DNA of 64,000 nucleotides, from assembly GCF_963678635.1 (NCBI RefSeq), contig NC_087071.1, forward strand, positions 28,493,325-28,557,324, in the 5' to 3' direction. The notes beneath the pieces were generated by a model. It did not search any database. It worked only from the letters and a program-made list of their open reading frames with translations, and had not been told where the DNA came from. This stretch comes from Symsagittifera roscoffensis (taxonomy: Eukaryota; Xenacoelomorpha; Acoela; Convolutidae). Made by a program: the position numbers and the translations under genes. Positions 38,901-52,600 of this stretch are shown here, one piece after another; the stretch's first letter is position 1; each line of letters starts with the position of its first letter.

Positions 38901-41900
38901 TCATCTAGCACATTGTCGCTTGAAACCTATCCTTAAGTCACCATTAGATTGTCTTCCAGGTAGCAAATCACCCATTCTAGTCCCTGGAGCGTGCAGTCCA
39001 TCGTCTTTTGGATTTCAGTGGGCATGTCTGAGGGTCCGTAAACCCGGTCATAAGCCTATAAATTCCAGAGGCATCGCCGCATAGGATGCTGAAGTTATAT
39101 TGACTAATGGTAAGACCAGAAGGGAGCATTCGTCTGAAGGCATACTTGAGTCTAAAGATGTAATCCACACTTTCACCCGGAACGTTCTCAAAAATGAATC
39201 GAGATGCCGAGTTGGTAAGCTCATGCATGTTGGACATGTAGTACTTGTTTTTCCACATCTAAGTGTTGATAGACTTCGCATTTAAAGCTAGCTTTGTAGA
39301 GCCATCCCTCTTTGCAGTTAGAACGATAGGTGCTATGAGAAATTTAGTCTTGCATTTTTCTAGTTTTTCTATCTGTTTGTCTTCGACAAGATTTTGCGTT
39401 TCAATCGCTACTCACTCTCGATTATGAATTTGGAATTTTCGACCCTTACATTGAAGGGGAATTAGAGGGAACTTGATGGTACTGAAGACATGTTAACTTT
39501 CGACCAAGCAAGCATGTGGAGAACATTGACCTCACTCTTTGTGAAACGATTTCTCCAGAACATTGATTTCGGGTCCAGCACCTCATAGTCTGTTATTGAG
39601 TCGACTTCAACCGGTTTCGTTTGAGTCGTGACTAACCCTAGTTCCGCATGTAAATTCAGTCCCAACAGATTTCGGGTTCCGTTTTCCGAAACGACGCAGA
39701 TTCGATCTTATGAAAAACAAAGGACTCTAGCATGAATATCGTGATACAGCTTAATTCGTTCTACGATCAGTACTGAACATCACTTTGCAGCTATCATGAA
39801 AGCCTTTAAAGGAGCAAGAATTCAGGTCGAGATGTGGGTTCGAATCTGTGAACCGCCATTTTCTTTCATTCCCAAAAAAGAAGAACAAGCGAGAGTTTTC
39901 TTACCATGTTCTTCTTACGGCTTTTCCGTCGCAAAAAAGAGATGCGTCTCGAGCTTCCGCATACTCAGTAGCTGCATGTGTTTCCGGCTCAGGAGGAGGG
40001 GACTTGTCAACAAAAATGTGGGCATGCTAAAAGATCGTTGGGAATGGTATTTTCCTATAATCCAACTGCTAGAAAGTGTTGACCGATTCATGTTTCCCAT
40101 AGAAAAGGTAGTTAACTGAGTTATTCGCACAAAAATGCAGAATACCTTAGAGAACAGTCCTGTCTTTATTTACAGGAGCTGCTGGCTCCGCCATGACAAA
40201 ACCCGCCCAGTACTGGTTTAAGACTGAAGTGTTAAAAGCAAAAAATAAGTATTAATAAGTATTACTTATTACTAAGTATTACAAACCGATAGATTTTCTT
40301 AAAATAGTTAGATAAAAATATCGGTAGAAAAGACGTTAAGAAACCTAGTTTTGTTTTGAATAGATGCCGTACTCAGAATAGAATAACTGTTTCACGTTAA
40401 CTAATATCGCATCACTGGAAATAACAAAATTAAGCATCATCACACTTAAACTGGTTAAATTTGGCCTTGAGTGGAGACGTATAGAGTGTTAACACATAAT
40501 AAAATAATAGACATATAAGTTTTGATAGACATCGACTGAACGAGGTAACGAAAGTCGCCTCACGACAAAGTTGTGTGTCCACATAGTCATTCTCCACTTG
40601 ATAAAAAGTTATTTAATGAAATTTGATAAAGAAGGCTTTCGTGGCGTTCCGGGATTCACCGAATGTTTTTGAAGAAGGAATGCCGGTCATTTTGTTTGAG
40701 CTGGGCGCCCCAGGTTTCAAAAAACTAAAATTAAAACGAAGGTTTGCTTTAAACTGTCTATTTTAATCTTTTAAAGCAATCCCAGGTAAGTAAATGAATC
40801 CTGAAAAAAATACAAATTTGGATAGAATATTTGAAGTTTTTTTTTTGCAAAAAAAATTTTTTCACAATGGTTCGATGCTAGTTAAAACCCAAATGACCTG
40901 TAATTTTTTTTGTATTCTTTTAAGATCTGGTAGCGATTTAAGTATCAGTATTAGATACAAATTGAACTCCGTTTAAGCATTTTAGAATGATTGCAAATGA
41001 GTTGGCTAAGGTATGGGCACCTGATACACTCCGAGAGGATTGCTTTATCAAATGTCGGGATGCGTTCAAGAGAAAAATTTATAGACTGTTCCTCTGACAG
41101 CGAACAGGATAACTGAATTGCATTAATGGATAACTGAATTGTAGCATTGAACCGGATAACCCAATTGCGTCAAAGGGAGTCTTCCAAATTTTGTGAGATA
41201 TTGATAAAAAAATAAAGAAGGAAGTTGTCTGAAATTGATTTTTTCTTTCAACAATCTATTTCAAATTTTGGAAGATTTAGGTTTGCGTTTTTTCATACCG
41301 AAACTGACCGTCAAATGGTTCGAGCTTTAATCTGTCTGCATAATGGGTGCCATTATTTTACACAAAATCCTTGCCAGCCAGTGTCTCACATTTAAAAAAA
41401 TACAGCAATAACCAGTTTACTCAGCGAGTAAAGCATCTATTCAAGGTTTCTTTTCCCAGACTACTTGACAGAGCCAAAATAAGCGCCTTGTGATTTTTTA
41501 TCACGTCGATCTGTGGGTCACGAAGGTAATTTTTTAATAAAGAGCAGCGCACACTACCCGGAAGTGTTTTAAATGGCTAGTTATGTTGACTTTTTAAGGA
41601 GGTAGTATTTGATAAAACGAGGACCCAAAATAATTGTTTCCCAGTCGCTCACATGGAGTTGCACTATTGAAGCACCCAGCCTTATATGAGACGCTTTTGT
41701 CTGTTTGTTTTAATTCTGGTTCTCAAATTAACATAAAACTGAGATTTTCGGCGTACGTCAATAGGTCGGTCCGTCTTTTTTGTCGAACGCCGACGTTTGT
41801 ACGTCCTTCCAAAAGATTTTTTGTACGATAGTAGTCTTATAGGGTTCCCCAAAGATGCTAGGATTTGTGCGAGATTTCAAAACTGATTCTTGGAGCCAAA

Positions 41901-44900
41901 ATTTATCTGAGTTTTTCAAATTATCGAGAGTTTTTTTAGGCTTGCGCTTTCTCTTCCAAAGAGATTTGTGTACTCGTTGAACTCATCCAAAAACCGCAAT
42001 GTAAATTTTTCGTGGTTTGAACTTCATTTTTTTCATTGAATTATGGGCCAGATAGCTGCATTTCTTGTCGCTTCATTTCATCTTTAATAAAAAAAATTGA
42101 CTGCACTGGCCAAACTGACTTGTATGATCAGATATACAAGATTCTAGAACGTTAAAAAGCAGTTTTTTCGATGTTTTATCGTCGGAGATAAATTTTTCTT
42201 CATATTTAAAATTAAGTGAAAGTCAGTTTTGCTGCTACCAGCATCTAACCAAGCGTTGATGAAGTCGTAACTTTTTACGGAATATTTAACAATTACTTGC
42301 AGATTGCTTACTCGGAAAATAATATACACTCTTCTTAGTGTTTTTTTCTTACGATAAAGCTTACATTTTTACGTTTTGAATCACAATTTTATTTGGAATT
42401 TCTTCTTTAGAATACAAGCTGACCAAACTGCCGGGGTCTTCTTTGGGAGCTTTTCTCCCACATTTATACACGAGTATTCACTTAAGACGTTTAGGATTGG
42501 TTCGTTTCCTAAGAGAATATTTTTTCGGACGTGCGATGTCTGGTTTAAATAAATGTTGCTATCTTTAAGTGATTGCAGATTCTTTTTCCAACGACCAGTG
42601 GTACATTAAGAGCATCTAGCAGAGATAAAATTTCGATTTGACAGCTTCCTTTAATATCGTAGATTTTCACGTTGTTGATGAAGATGTCACGAATATGATA
42701 TTTACCTCCACTGGAGATCTCGCTCTTCAGAGTCATTTCTGCGAATGCTTCCCCAAGCTGCTCAAGTTTCCTCTATTACGTGGTCGGCACTTTAAAAGCA
42801 TATGGCGTTCAAACGAAATGTTAGCTATAAAATGTGACATTTTCTGGTAATTTCTAAGTTTAGTTAATCCCAAAATATCTTGAAAAGAAATCCGGAGGTA
42901 AGTTTTATCCGGAGAGAAAACCTTGGTAAGTTTTGGTGAGATGATCCGTTTCTCTTTCGTTACATGGGCGAAGAAGAGCCATTATATGGCTTTTTTATCC
43001 GCTTTTTTGAATCTTATCCATCCGACAGTATCCATTTTTCTTTTCTTGCGTGCAATTGTTTTGTCATCGGACCTTTTTGTTTTGTCGCAGTTTATAGTCG
43101 GTCTCGCTCTTATCTTGAACATTTCCATTTTCTGCGGCCTCTTCCACTGTTGCTGCTATGGCAATTTTCCGGTTAAACGATTTTATCACATTATCTGTAT
43201 TTGTGTTCTCCTTAACTTTCGGTGGTCTTTGGAGCATATCTCTCAGGGCTTCCCCAGCGATAGGTAAATCGATCGTGTGATTTAATCATAGCGTAATCTC
43301 CTGGATGCCAGATTCGCTTACATTAGACTACGGTATTTTAAAAAGTGTAAACTCTGCTCTTCTAAAGTACTAAACTAATTCAGGCTAAAAGTGTATTATT
43401 CAGAAGTAGGATAAATTAGAATTAAATAAAAAGAATGAGCGACCACAACACAATGATGAGTTTGAAAAAATTGGCAACTAGCTTTTTTTCTGCCTTTCGT
43501 CAGAAATTTCTCCAATTAATTATTCATAACGGCAAAAACGTAGCTTTTTTGTTGGAAGTTTTTTTTTTGGACAAACGTTTTTTTGTCGTATCCATAAACT
43601 TGAAAAAGACTGAATAAAAATGTAAACATGCATTTGTAAGTGCATGTTTGATTCATTAGAAAAAAACTGTAGATATCCGTGGATTTTGATTGTTTCTTGC
43701 TATCCATAGATTGTATGAAGAAGTCACATGTACGATACTCAAGCTCAGGGGCGGATCCAAGATTTTTTCGAAGGGAGGCGGATTTTCAACAAAAAAAGAT
43801 AATTTTTTTTGTTCGACTGATTTTCTGAGATCTACGGAAACAGTATACAAATAAAGACCAGAATTCAAAAAATAAAGAAGAAAAAACAGGCCAAAAAAGG
43901 CGTTTGGAGGCACGTATTGGAGCGTTTTGACCAAAAGATTGCGTGTTTTCGGCGCGCGCTCCCCCCTCAGAATTAGTCTATCTAGGCGCCTTTAGAAAAA
44001 CTTAAGGGTCAGTCAGCCAAAAATGGATATCTTAAAATAGTACAAAAGAGGGACCCTTTGGGCCAGCAGGGGGTCGAACTCCTCAGGTAAGAGAGCGTCC
44101 GCTCCCGCTCTCTTCCTAAATCCACTGGTGTTCAAACTTACTGGATTTAATATTCAGTTGATTTGAAGGTTATGTTTTCAGAACCGAACCCAATCTACCC
44201 GAGTACAGTAAACAGGACATATTATTTCACACAATCAAACCAGTTGTGGGTACCTTACTTGAAGATAAAATGGCCCGCCTTGGAAGAACCTACGTGCCCC
44301 CATACAAGATTCTTCAAGGATTTCGACAATGTTGGCACCGATGTTGATGACGGCGTAATTCGATTTGAAGACTACGAAAATTTTTTGAACATTTTCGACG
44401 TCGAAGCCATGAAGATTAATCGGCTGGACACTTACAACGTGACGCTGCGCAGGATATTCTCAGACGGCGCTGCATACTTTGGACAAGGCGCACTGTCGAC
44501 TATTTCGGGGGAAATAGAGTCCATTTCATCATTCTTCTCCGTTTCTCGAAGTATGAAATCTTTTTTGTCTATTTCGTTTTGTTACGACCACCAAGATTTT
44601 TGTAATTGGGTGTTTTTTTTAAACTTCATAACTTTTTTGTTTTATCAACTTTTTTGTCTTATCAATTCATTTGTTTTTGGCAACTTTATAATCGTCGGTT
44701 TAACTTGTACGGACCTACTACTATATGTCTGTGACTGCAAAACGGGTATGTGGAGACTGTGTTTTAGTATAATACCCGCACCGAGTGCCCATGGATTCTA
44801 ATCGATTATAATGGATTTCCGAGACAGAAAAAATCTATTATAATCCATTACAGATGTAAAATTCAGACCACGAAGTCGATTATATTGCCATTATAATCGA

Positions 44901-46610
44901 TTATTTTTGAAAAAAATCTATTATAATCCATGATTTTTGTCACTGAAATCGAAATTTTTTGCCAAGATAATCCATTATAAACGATGAAATTTGCAAAATG
45001 TATGCCATGCGTCTTTCACTAAATGCCATGTATCAACGTCATCTCTACCCCTCAATCATTTTTAACTCCCCTCCAACAAAAGGGGTCGGGTAAACTGGGG
45101 GTGGTACGGTTGCGGTAAAAAAAACAGTAAAATGAAGTGTTAAACTGCGATGAAATAAAAAAGTAGAGACAAAAAAATATACATTTTATCGTGAAAAGTA
45201 AAATTTTATGAAACGTAATGCGTAGCAACTGCTCTAAACAGGAAATGAGATAACTTCAAAAAAAATGTTAATTTCATGAATAACCCCTTCGAAAAAATCC
45301 ATAATAATCGATTATAATGGGTTTTATTGGCATAAAAATTTTTAGGATTATAATTCAATTTTAGTGGATTCTAATCGATTATAATGGATTATATTGACAA
45401 ACAAAATATTAGGATTATAAACCATTTTATTTTGAATGGATTATAATCGATTACTTTGTCATTTTATAGATACTAACCGTATTATGACAATTTACTCGAT
45501 TCTGATCCATGGGCGCTCATACGCGAAGGACCGAATGCGGGAAAACAAAAATCAACCAATCAAAAGAAAGTGAACATCTCCAGGGACTGAATTTTGAGAT
45601 TGAGCGAATATAAAAACGGCAGAATTATGCAAAAGTTTCAAGCTGCCATTGACAGCCCCCGAATTGGAACAAATTTTATAGTTATAAAAGAAGCAAAAAA
45701 TAGCTTCATTTAATTCATTTCAAAGAATGGCAATTGTTTCTTTGTGAAAACTGATTTTCGGCTAGTTTTATTTTCCGTCTTGCGCTCACGAGTTTTTCGC
45801 TCATTCGGTCCTTCGCGCATGATAAAAGCCCCCATTATAGGCCACACAAATCATATTAAACAATTAGAGTAAAAGAAAAAGCCGTCATTTTTTCCAATAT
45901 TCTGACATGAATTGTCAGTCTTGCGATATAAGCAAAAAAGCGGGACAATCATATAAAAATTCTTCAGGCTATGGCACATTGTTCATAATAAATAATAATG
46001 ACATCTGATGAAAAAGGCAATTATAATGACAATTAAAATGACAAGTTAGAGATAGTGATTCAGCTATTGTCTTAATTATTATGGCGACCAAAATACTGCC
46101 CGAACAATAACATAGAAGAAGCTGGCAAACAAAATTGATTGTTTTTGTACTCAACCTTTTGTCCCATTCTATTGTACTCGAAACTCGAGAAAATGATACG
46201 ATATATAATTATATATATAGATATATATATTTTTTTCTTGCTTTTTATTGCTTCTAAATAAAACAACGATTTTTCCTTGCATCTAAATTGGTTTCGAAAC
46301 AAACTAAGATTTTTTTTTGAAACACGATAAACTTTAGAGTAATTGGTTAACCTGAACACCATATCTTTATTTTAAAAAATGGTATTTCTAGGATTAGGTG
46401 AAGTTTGTTTCTCGGCTACTACCATTGTTATAAAACACTCCCAGCTAGCTTCCTCCATTTTTTAAAAAACATTCTTGGCTTTGTTAGAACCTATGAAAGC
46501 AAAACTGCTCTTCTGTTCTGAATTTGAACATAATGAAACCCATATGTCCTTTCTTCATGCTTCCTTGGTACAGGTCCATATCTATTACTTTGCAAATCCC
46601 AAATGTTTAA

Positions 46611-46674
<64 letters not shown>

Positions 46675-49600
46675 CAAAACAAACAACAAACAATCAAAGA
46701 TAGAGATTTGTTTTCACCAACTCAGTTTCAGAAAAAGTTCACACGGAATAATTTGAAGCAAAAAAGATCAAAAATTAAAATTGATTTGTAACAGCAGCTC
46801 ACTTTTAGATAAATCCCTGAAAAAGGAAAGTAGAGGTTATCCATAGTTTCATAGTAGGATATTCAAAATATTTAGCTGTTTATCTTACTACAATTGATGA
46901 AACGCCTATTTTGATTCCAAGAAGCAAATAAGATATGAGGTTAGAACCTGTTTTTCTAAACGCAAGTTAAGTTCTTCAGCTAAATTAAACGGAGTTTTGG
47001 TACAGTGCCCATTACATTTTACATACTGATAACAAAAAATGCATGAATAAAAACTCTCTTTCTTGATAAAGGGCATATTGTTTTGAACGGAGAGTTTCAT
47101 ATCCATGTTGGTCCTGAAAACAAATTCTGCGTTCAATCATTGCACAATTTTGTTTATGCAAACTTCTCAAAATTTTTTATGCGAAATTCGAAAAAAGATT
47201 AGAAGTTTTATTGAGAAGCATTTTTGATTAAAAAATTTATACTCTACGACAAAAAGCAGCTTTTGTTTGCGTCAAATTGATTATCGAAAAAACTTTAAAA
47301 AATTTCCAAAGCAGTTAAATGGTTCCGAATGTAAACGCTTTATATTATCAAGCTCTACAACAAAATTTAAAGCCTACTTTAAAATAGGCTTCTTTCGTAG
47401 CCTTGTTATGTTCTCCCTGGGCGGAGGTACTCAATTCATATTTCGACTTTCACATTTAAGCACATTTCAGTGCTCGACTAAAAAAGAATAGTCAAGACAG
47501 GGACTTGGGTCGAGCAAAAAATCGAACCATACCTCGTGCACAGTCGAGCATTCGGTCAAAACATACGTCGAGCATGGTTGAGTACGTTCAAGCACGGTCG
47601 AAACAATCCTCGAGTACGGTCGAAAAACACCAATTTTCCCGAGTTTTCGAGTCAAAAGGAAAAATTTCTTTCACATAATTTTTCAGCATAGTTTTTCATA
47701 TTTTTGACTCAAAATGCAACCTAGAATTTCAAAAGGTGGAAAAAATTAGTTAAATTGCAAATAATTTTAATCATTTCATTCTTATACAAAGTCATCATAA
47801 GATATTAACCAAAAAGCATAAATTTGAAAGTTTAAATTTGGATAACTCGTGTTGTTTGAAATTCATAACATATACAAGTTTGGTCAAACATTTCTTGCTT
47901 GGGTCGATTACGGTGGAGCATCTTTTCAGTCGAGACTGTCGAAACATAAATGAGCACCTCGACCCCGTTATATTCTGATTCTCTATAAAAATTTTAAAGA
48001 AAGCCTTCTGATTCTAACTATTCGATTGAACTTCCTTTAAACTCAAGGTTTTTCCAGGTCCAATTTGTTGGGTGGGCACATGCTATGAGAGCGAGAGTAG
48101 CCAACAGTGTTCGGCCAGATTCTCAACTGCATCATCTAATGACTTCACACAAACTGACTGGCTGCCTATAATGGGAAATACTGGAGTGTGCTTTGTAATA
48201 CTGGTATACACAGAAGACACTCGCATCCTAGATTATCCCAAGAAGAATTACTTAGGGATTATGTCAGTTACAAGTTCAAGTTTACCATCTAAGTTATTCA
48301 TTTCAACTCACTGAGATTTTGAAAAACAAAAGGAAAAATCCCTTGTAATTTCTTAAGTATGCAAGGGTTTTACGCAATCTTTGTAGCCTTTTCTTTGTTC
48401 ATTTTGAAAAAGAAAAAACGTTGTTTCAAGATAACTTAAGTGTTAGGTACCACACACAAACACTTCAATTAAAATCACCTATCTGAAATTTGGCAAAATA
48501 AAAAGAGGTTAATCTTACCTTAAACTTGTTTTGAATTTATATGAAAAAATATTTAGGGTAATTTTAGCCTAGTTTTAGTTAAAATGGATTAAGGTAAAAC
48601 CAAAACACAACTAACAGATTTTGTCACAAAATCAGAATTTCGTTAAATGCCGTTTATGATACCGACTTTCGAAGAAAGGGACAGAAAATTTGTGCTAGGG
48701 GTGTTTTTTTATCCTGACAAATTTGGATTTTTAACTAGCCAATTTTGACGGATTTTTGTGAAATCATTCGTCGAAAAGTCTTGTTGTCCTGAGCTCAAAC
48801 TAAACGAAAAAAATCTCTGATTATTTTTTGTAAAGTTATGGGGATTTTAAGACTGCCAATATGCCCAATGTTGTACATTTAACGCGCGATATATTTTGTG
48901 CTATTAACTCTTAAGCGGAGATTTAATCTGTCTTCTTAGAAATTGTTCCAAATTGAAAGTCAAGCTAGTTAGTCTATTCAAAATTTTGCTTTCTGTAAAA
49001 TATATCATTTTTCTCTTAAACTGGATAGATAGCTCTAGGAAGATGATTTTCAAAAAATCTCAAATTCTATATATATATTTTTCTAAATCTTCATTGTTTT
49101 TTTTCCGTAGACTTTAAAAGGCATTCGGAACTCTCAAAAATTCGCCCTGATACAAGCAGTCTTTTTTATTTTAGCTTTGTTTTCAACCCTTAAAAAAGCT
49201 AAAATTTAAGACAAAGAATAACACTTTTAAGATTCTCTGCTATCCCATTCTTCCCAGTAATCTATTCGTAACTGTATCCAACTGTTTTTTGCAATTGCCC
49301 GTAATCATGAGGACCAACATGTAAATTTGAGAAAGATTTGATGTCTAGGTTCCATGACAAATTACCCTATTCCAATCTACCGAGTTGACTCCCTCGGTTT
49401 AAGGTCGTCTGCGATAACAGGCTCCAATTTTTTTATAGTGTCCTACCATCTGTTGGCAAACACGCAACACGTTGGCGCGACCACTTTTGTGCAGTTTTTA
49501 ATCCGTCTCAAACTTAGGCGGAGGGTAGATCGGCGTAAGTAGATTGGCGTAGGGTAGATTGGCCTTGGGTAAATTGTTATGTGGGTAGAATGGCGTAGAG

Positions 49601-52600
49601 TAGTATGGTACCGGGTGTGTTGGAATAGGGCAGATTGACCTGCAACAGATGTAGGTTTTGTTTCAATTTTCGGGATGCATTTTTGGAGCAATTTGATTCC
49701 AACTAAGTTATGTTCTATATGCAAAAAATTTTATGAAAAATAAAATTACCGGAAAAAGACTTATAACAACCATTTTGCATATTTAAATTTAAATAATTAG
49801 AAAAACTTAGAAAAATTTAAAGATTTGAAGTCATTTACCACTACCCAAGTACGTATTAACTTATTTTTAAGGACCATAAAGTTATATCCAAGAGCGACTA
49901 TCCAAGAAAGTTATACCCCTTCAAGTATTATTTTGCGACTTCCCTTTTCGGCCAACCGACCATAAATTTTCTCTGAAGGCAAAAAACGCAATTTTTTATC
50001 CAAAAAGTGCCTATTTACACCTATTTTTGGCCTATTTACAAACAATTCCCTGAGGGGCAGATATTTTGGTCAAAATGGCGTGCTTATAGAGTTCTGGGAA
50101 TGCTTGGAAAGTTAATTTGATCGCCCAAAACATAAAAGGAAAATCCGCCCCTATTGAAAAGTTTTTAGATGCACCACCGTACCCTTGACAATTAAAGCGT
50201 GTCAACCCTTAAAAATGCTTTAAAACTTTAAAATGTTAATTTACCTTAAAAGTTTGCATCAAAACGTAGAAAATTTTACTTTTAGGTAATTTGTTTCAAA
50301 TTAATTTTTATAAGTTAAACTATTTTTTAATTTGCCTCAAGTTAGAAACCAAGGTATTTATCTCTTAACGGCTAAGGTAAAAACTCCGATTAAAAAAACA
50401 CTTCATTTTTTTTAAGTAAAGTTTTTTTTTTGATTTTAAATACGAAACTAAGGTACATAATTCTCAACTGCCAAGATAAAAACGCTATTTACTGACGCTA
50501 TTTATAAAAACGCAATTTTACTGAAAAAAAACGGTTCAGGTTTTAACCTTGACTTTTTTTTGAACGAAGTTATTTTGAATTAAAAAAATTGTATTATTGG
50601 TAAAATAATTACTTTGTTAATGTGAGTTTTGACACTAAATTTAAGTTTTAAAAAATTTTATGGTTTTCTATGTGTGTTAAAAGTCATATAATTTAGTTTT
50701 TAATGTACGTATTTGTGAGGTTTCTTATGGTATTTATACTTTTGTTAAGGTGCGTCTACATAAAATTGTGAAAATGCTTCTAGATAGTTTGAGTCGATTT
50801 TTTAATGCGTAGGATAAGCCATTAACGATAGCTGCTAATTGATTCGACCAAGTTGTTTTTCTGCTTTTGAAACTACAGTGCTGATTTAAATTAACCGGAC
50901 AAAACGCGTTCAACTTGAAATTTAAAACCCGTTTATCTCAAATTGAGTTGAGTTTAGGTGAAAACTTATCAATACAAAACTTGCTAAAAATTTTAGCAGA
51001 ATTAATATGGTGGAATTTGTGTTGCGAAATTCGGGCCTGAAATTTTACCCCAAAAATTGGTCATTTTGGTTTTTCTTAGTTAATCAAAATTAACGCCAAA
51101 AATACCCAGTCGATCACAGACATAACTATATCAAAGTGAGCCTATTACGTAGCCCAACAAACTTTAAGAAGGGTATAATCTCCAAAAAAAATTGCAAAGT
51201 GTTTAAAAATTGTTTTTAAATAAAAAGTTGGTATTTTATATAGTAAAAACGACCTTTTTTGTCTATCAAACAAAAATAAATTAATTTATACAATATTTTG
51301 GAGATTATATCTTTGTTAAAGTTTGTTGGGCTACGTAAGAGGCTCACTTTGATATAATTATGTCTGTGATCGACTGGGTAATTTTGGCGTAAATTTTGAT
51401 TAATTAAGAAAAGCCAAAATGACCCATTTTTGGGGTAAAATTTTGGGCTCGAATTTCGCAACACACATTACACCATATTAATTCTGCTAAAATTTTAAGC
51501 AAGTTTTGTCTTCATAAGTTTTCACCTAAGCTCACCCCAATTTGAGAAAAACGGGTTTTAAGTTTCAAGTTTAACGCGTTTTGTCCGGTTAATTTAAAGC
51601 ATCACTGTATTTTCTGAACGTTTATGAAAATCTTCTAACCGTTTTGACTGGAATTGGTTGTATTTGAGTATGAGGATTGACTATAAAACGTTCAATTTTG
51701 CTTTGTTCCTTCATATATTTTTCAATCGACTCCACCAAAATTGGATTTTGTAGGTTTAGACCTAAATCAATTGTGCTCAAACATCCTCGAACCAATTTAG
51801 GTTTACAACAACAGCCCTGAACAAACTTGAGTTCGAGTCATGTTCCCAAATTAATAAAACAATGTCTATTTTGTATTGTTGCCCATGTCAACCTTTGATG
51901 TCGAAAATTTACAGTCTTGCGATTGAAAACCCGCTATAGAAAAGTTGTTTCATATCATGAACAAAAGTGAAGTAATTTCGATTGCCGCCAATAAATCTAA
52001 AACATAGGCCCAGCGCTCCCCATCTTTTTATTTTTAACGCATTTTTTTCAATTTTTGATGAAATTGTAAATTCACAGTGAATCAAAAAGGCTATAACAAA
52101 TTGCACCCGACAGATAAATGCAATCAGCTACAATCAGTTGAGGATAGATTTTGTAACCGAGAACGAGAATTTTCAGATAATATTATTCTAAGAGATGATC
52201 CAAAACCTATAACACTTTTGAAAAAGCTGTTAGCTCTAACTAAAATGACGTAGACCCATAGAAATTTAACGGTTCCCGCGGTGAGAAAAAATACTTAAAA
52301 AGTTTTTTCAGGATGTCGTTTTTTTCAAAAAATGACAACAAAAAATAAACAACATTCAGAAAAATTGCCAATTTGTTTAATTTTTTTGCAGAAGTTTGTT
52401 TTTGAAAAATAATTTTTTTAGATATCAAGCTAGCCTTAAAGAACGTTCAAAAAATGATTTTATCGAAATTAAACTAAAAGTTTTGGCGCATCGTTCTCTA
52501 ATAAACCTGTTTGCTTGCTTTACCCTCTCGAAATTAGACTAAAACTCAACAAAAATTTCACACCGGATGATTATTTGTGGTACCTGACTTTGCGTGGAAA

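Larger units (their letters stand above)
26666..40567 (-). mobile_element. Ty3/gypsy LTR retrotransposon 2 with internal tandem arrays, intron 3, antisense
   Basis: Two long terminal repeats in the same orientation (26666-27002 and 40194-40567) enclose 13.2 kb. Read on the minus strand: primer-binding site at 40193-40178, a few gag codons, RT (about 39460-38690), an RNase H region amplified into eight 1062 bp units (38678-29980), an integrase remnant (29340-29180) and a 3' region containing seven 138 bp units. Most of gag and protease is missing. The element is about twice a normal gypsy length because of the arrays. It lies antisense to the host gene in its largest intron. Confidence 0.85.

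Noticed and set aside
39830-39860. GTGGGTTCGAATCTGTG resembling a tRNA T-arm
   Set aside because: No acceptor stem or other arms at proper spacing; lies within retroelement remnant.
42923-43267. Plus-strand 114-codon membrane-like ORF
   Set aside because: Antisense to a more protein-like charged frame on the minus strand; hydrophobicity is a shadow effect.
44060-44110. Possible tRNA (GGGTCGAACTCC resembles a B box)
   Set aside because: No A box or cloverleaf can be built around it.
46475-46756. ORFs across the TA tract encoding Tyr-Ile repeats
   Set aside because: Translation of a microsatellite, not a gene.
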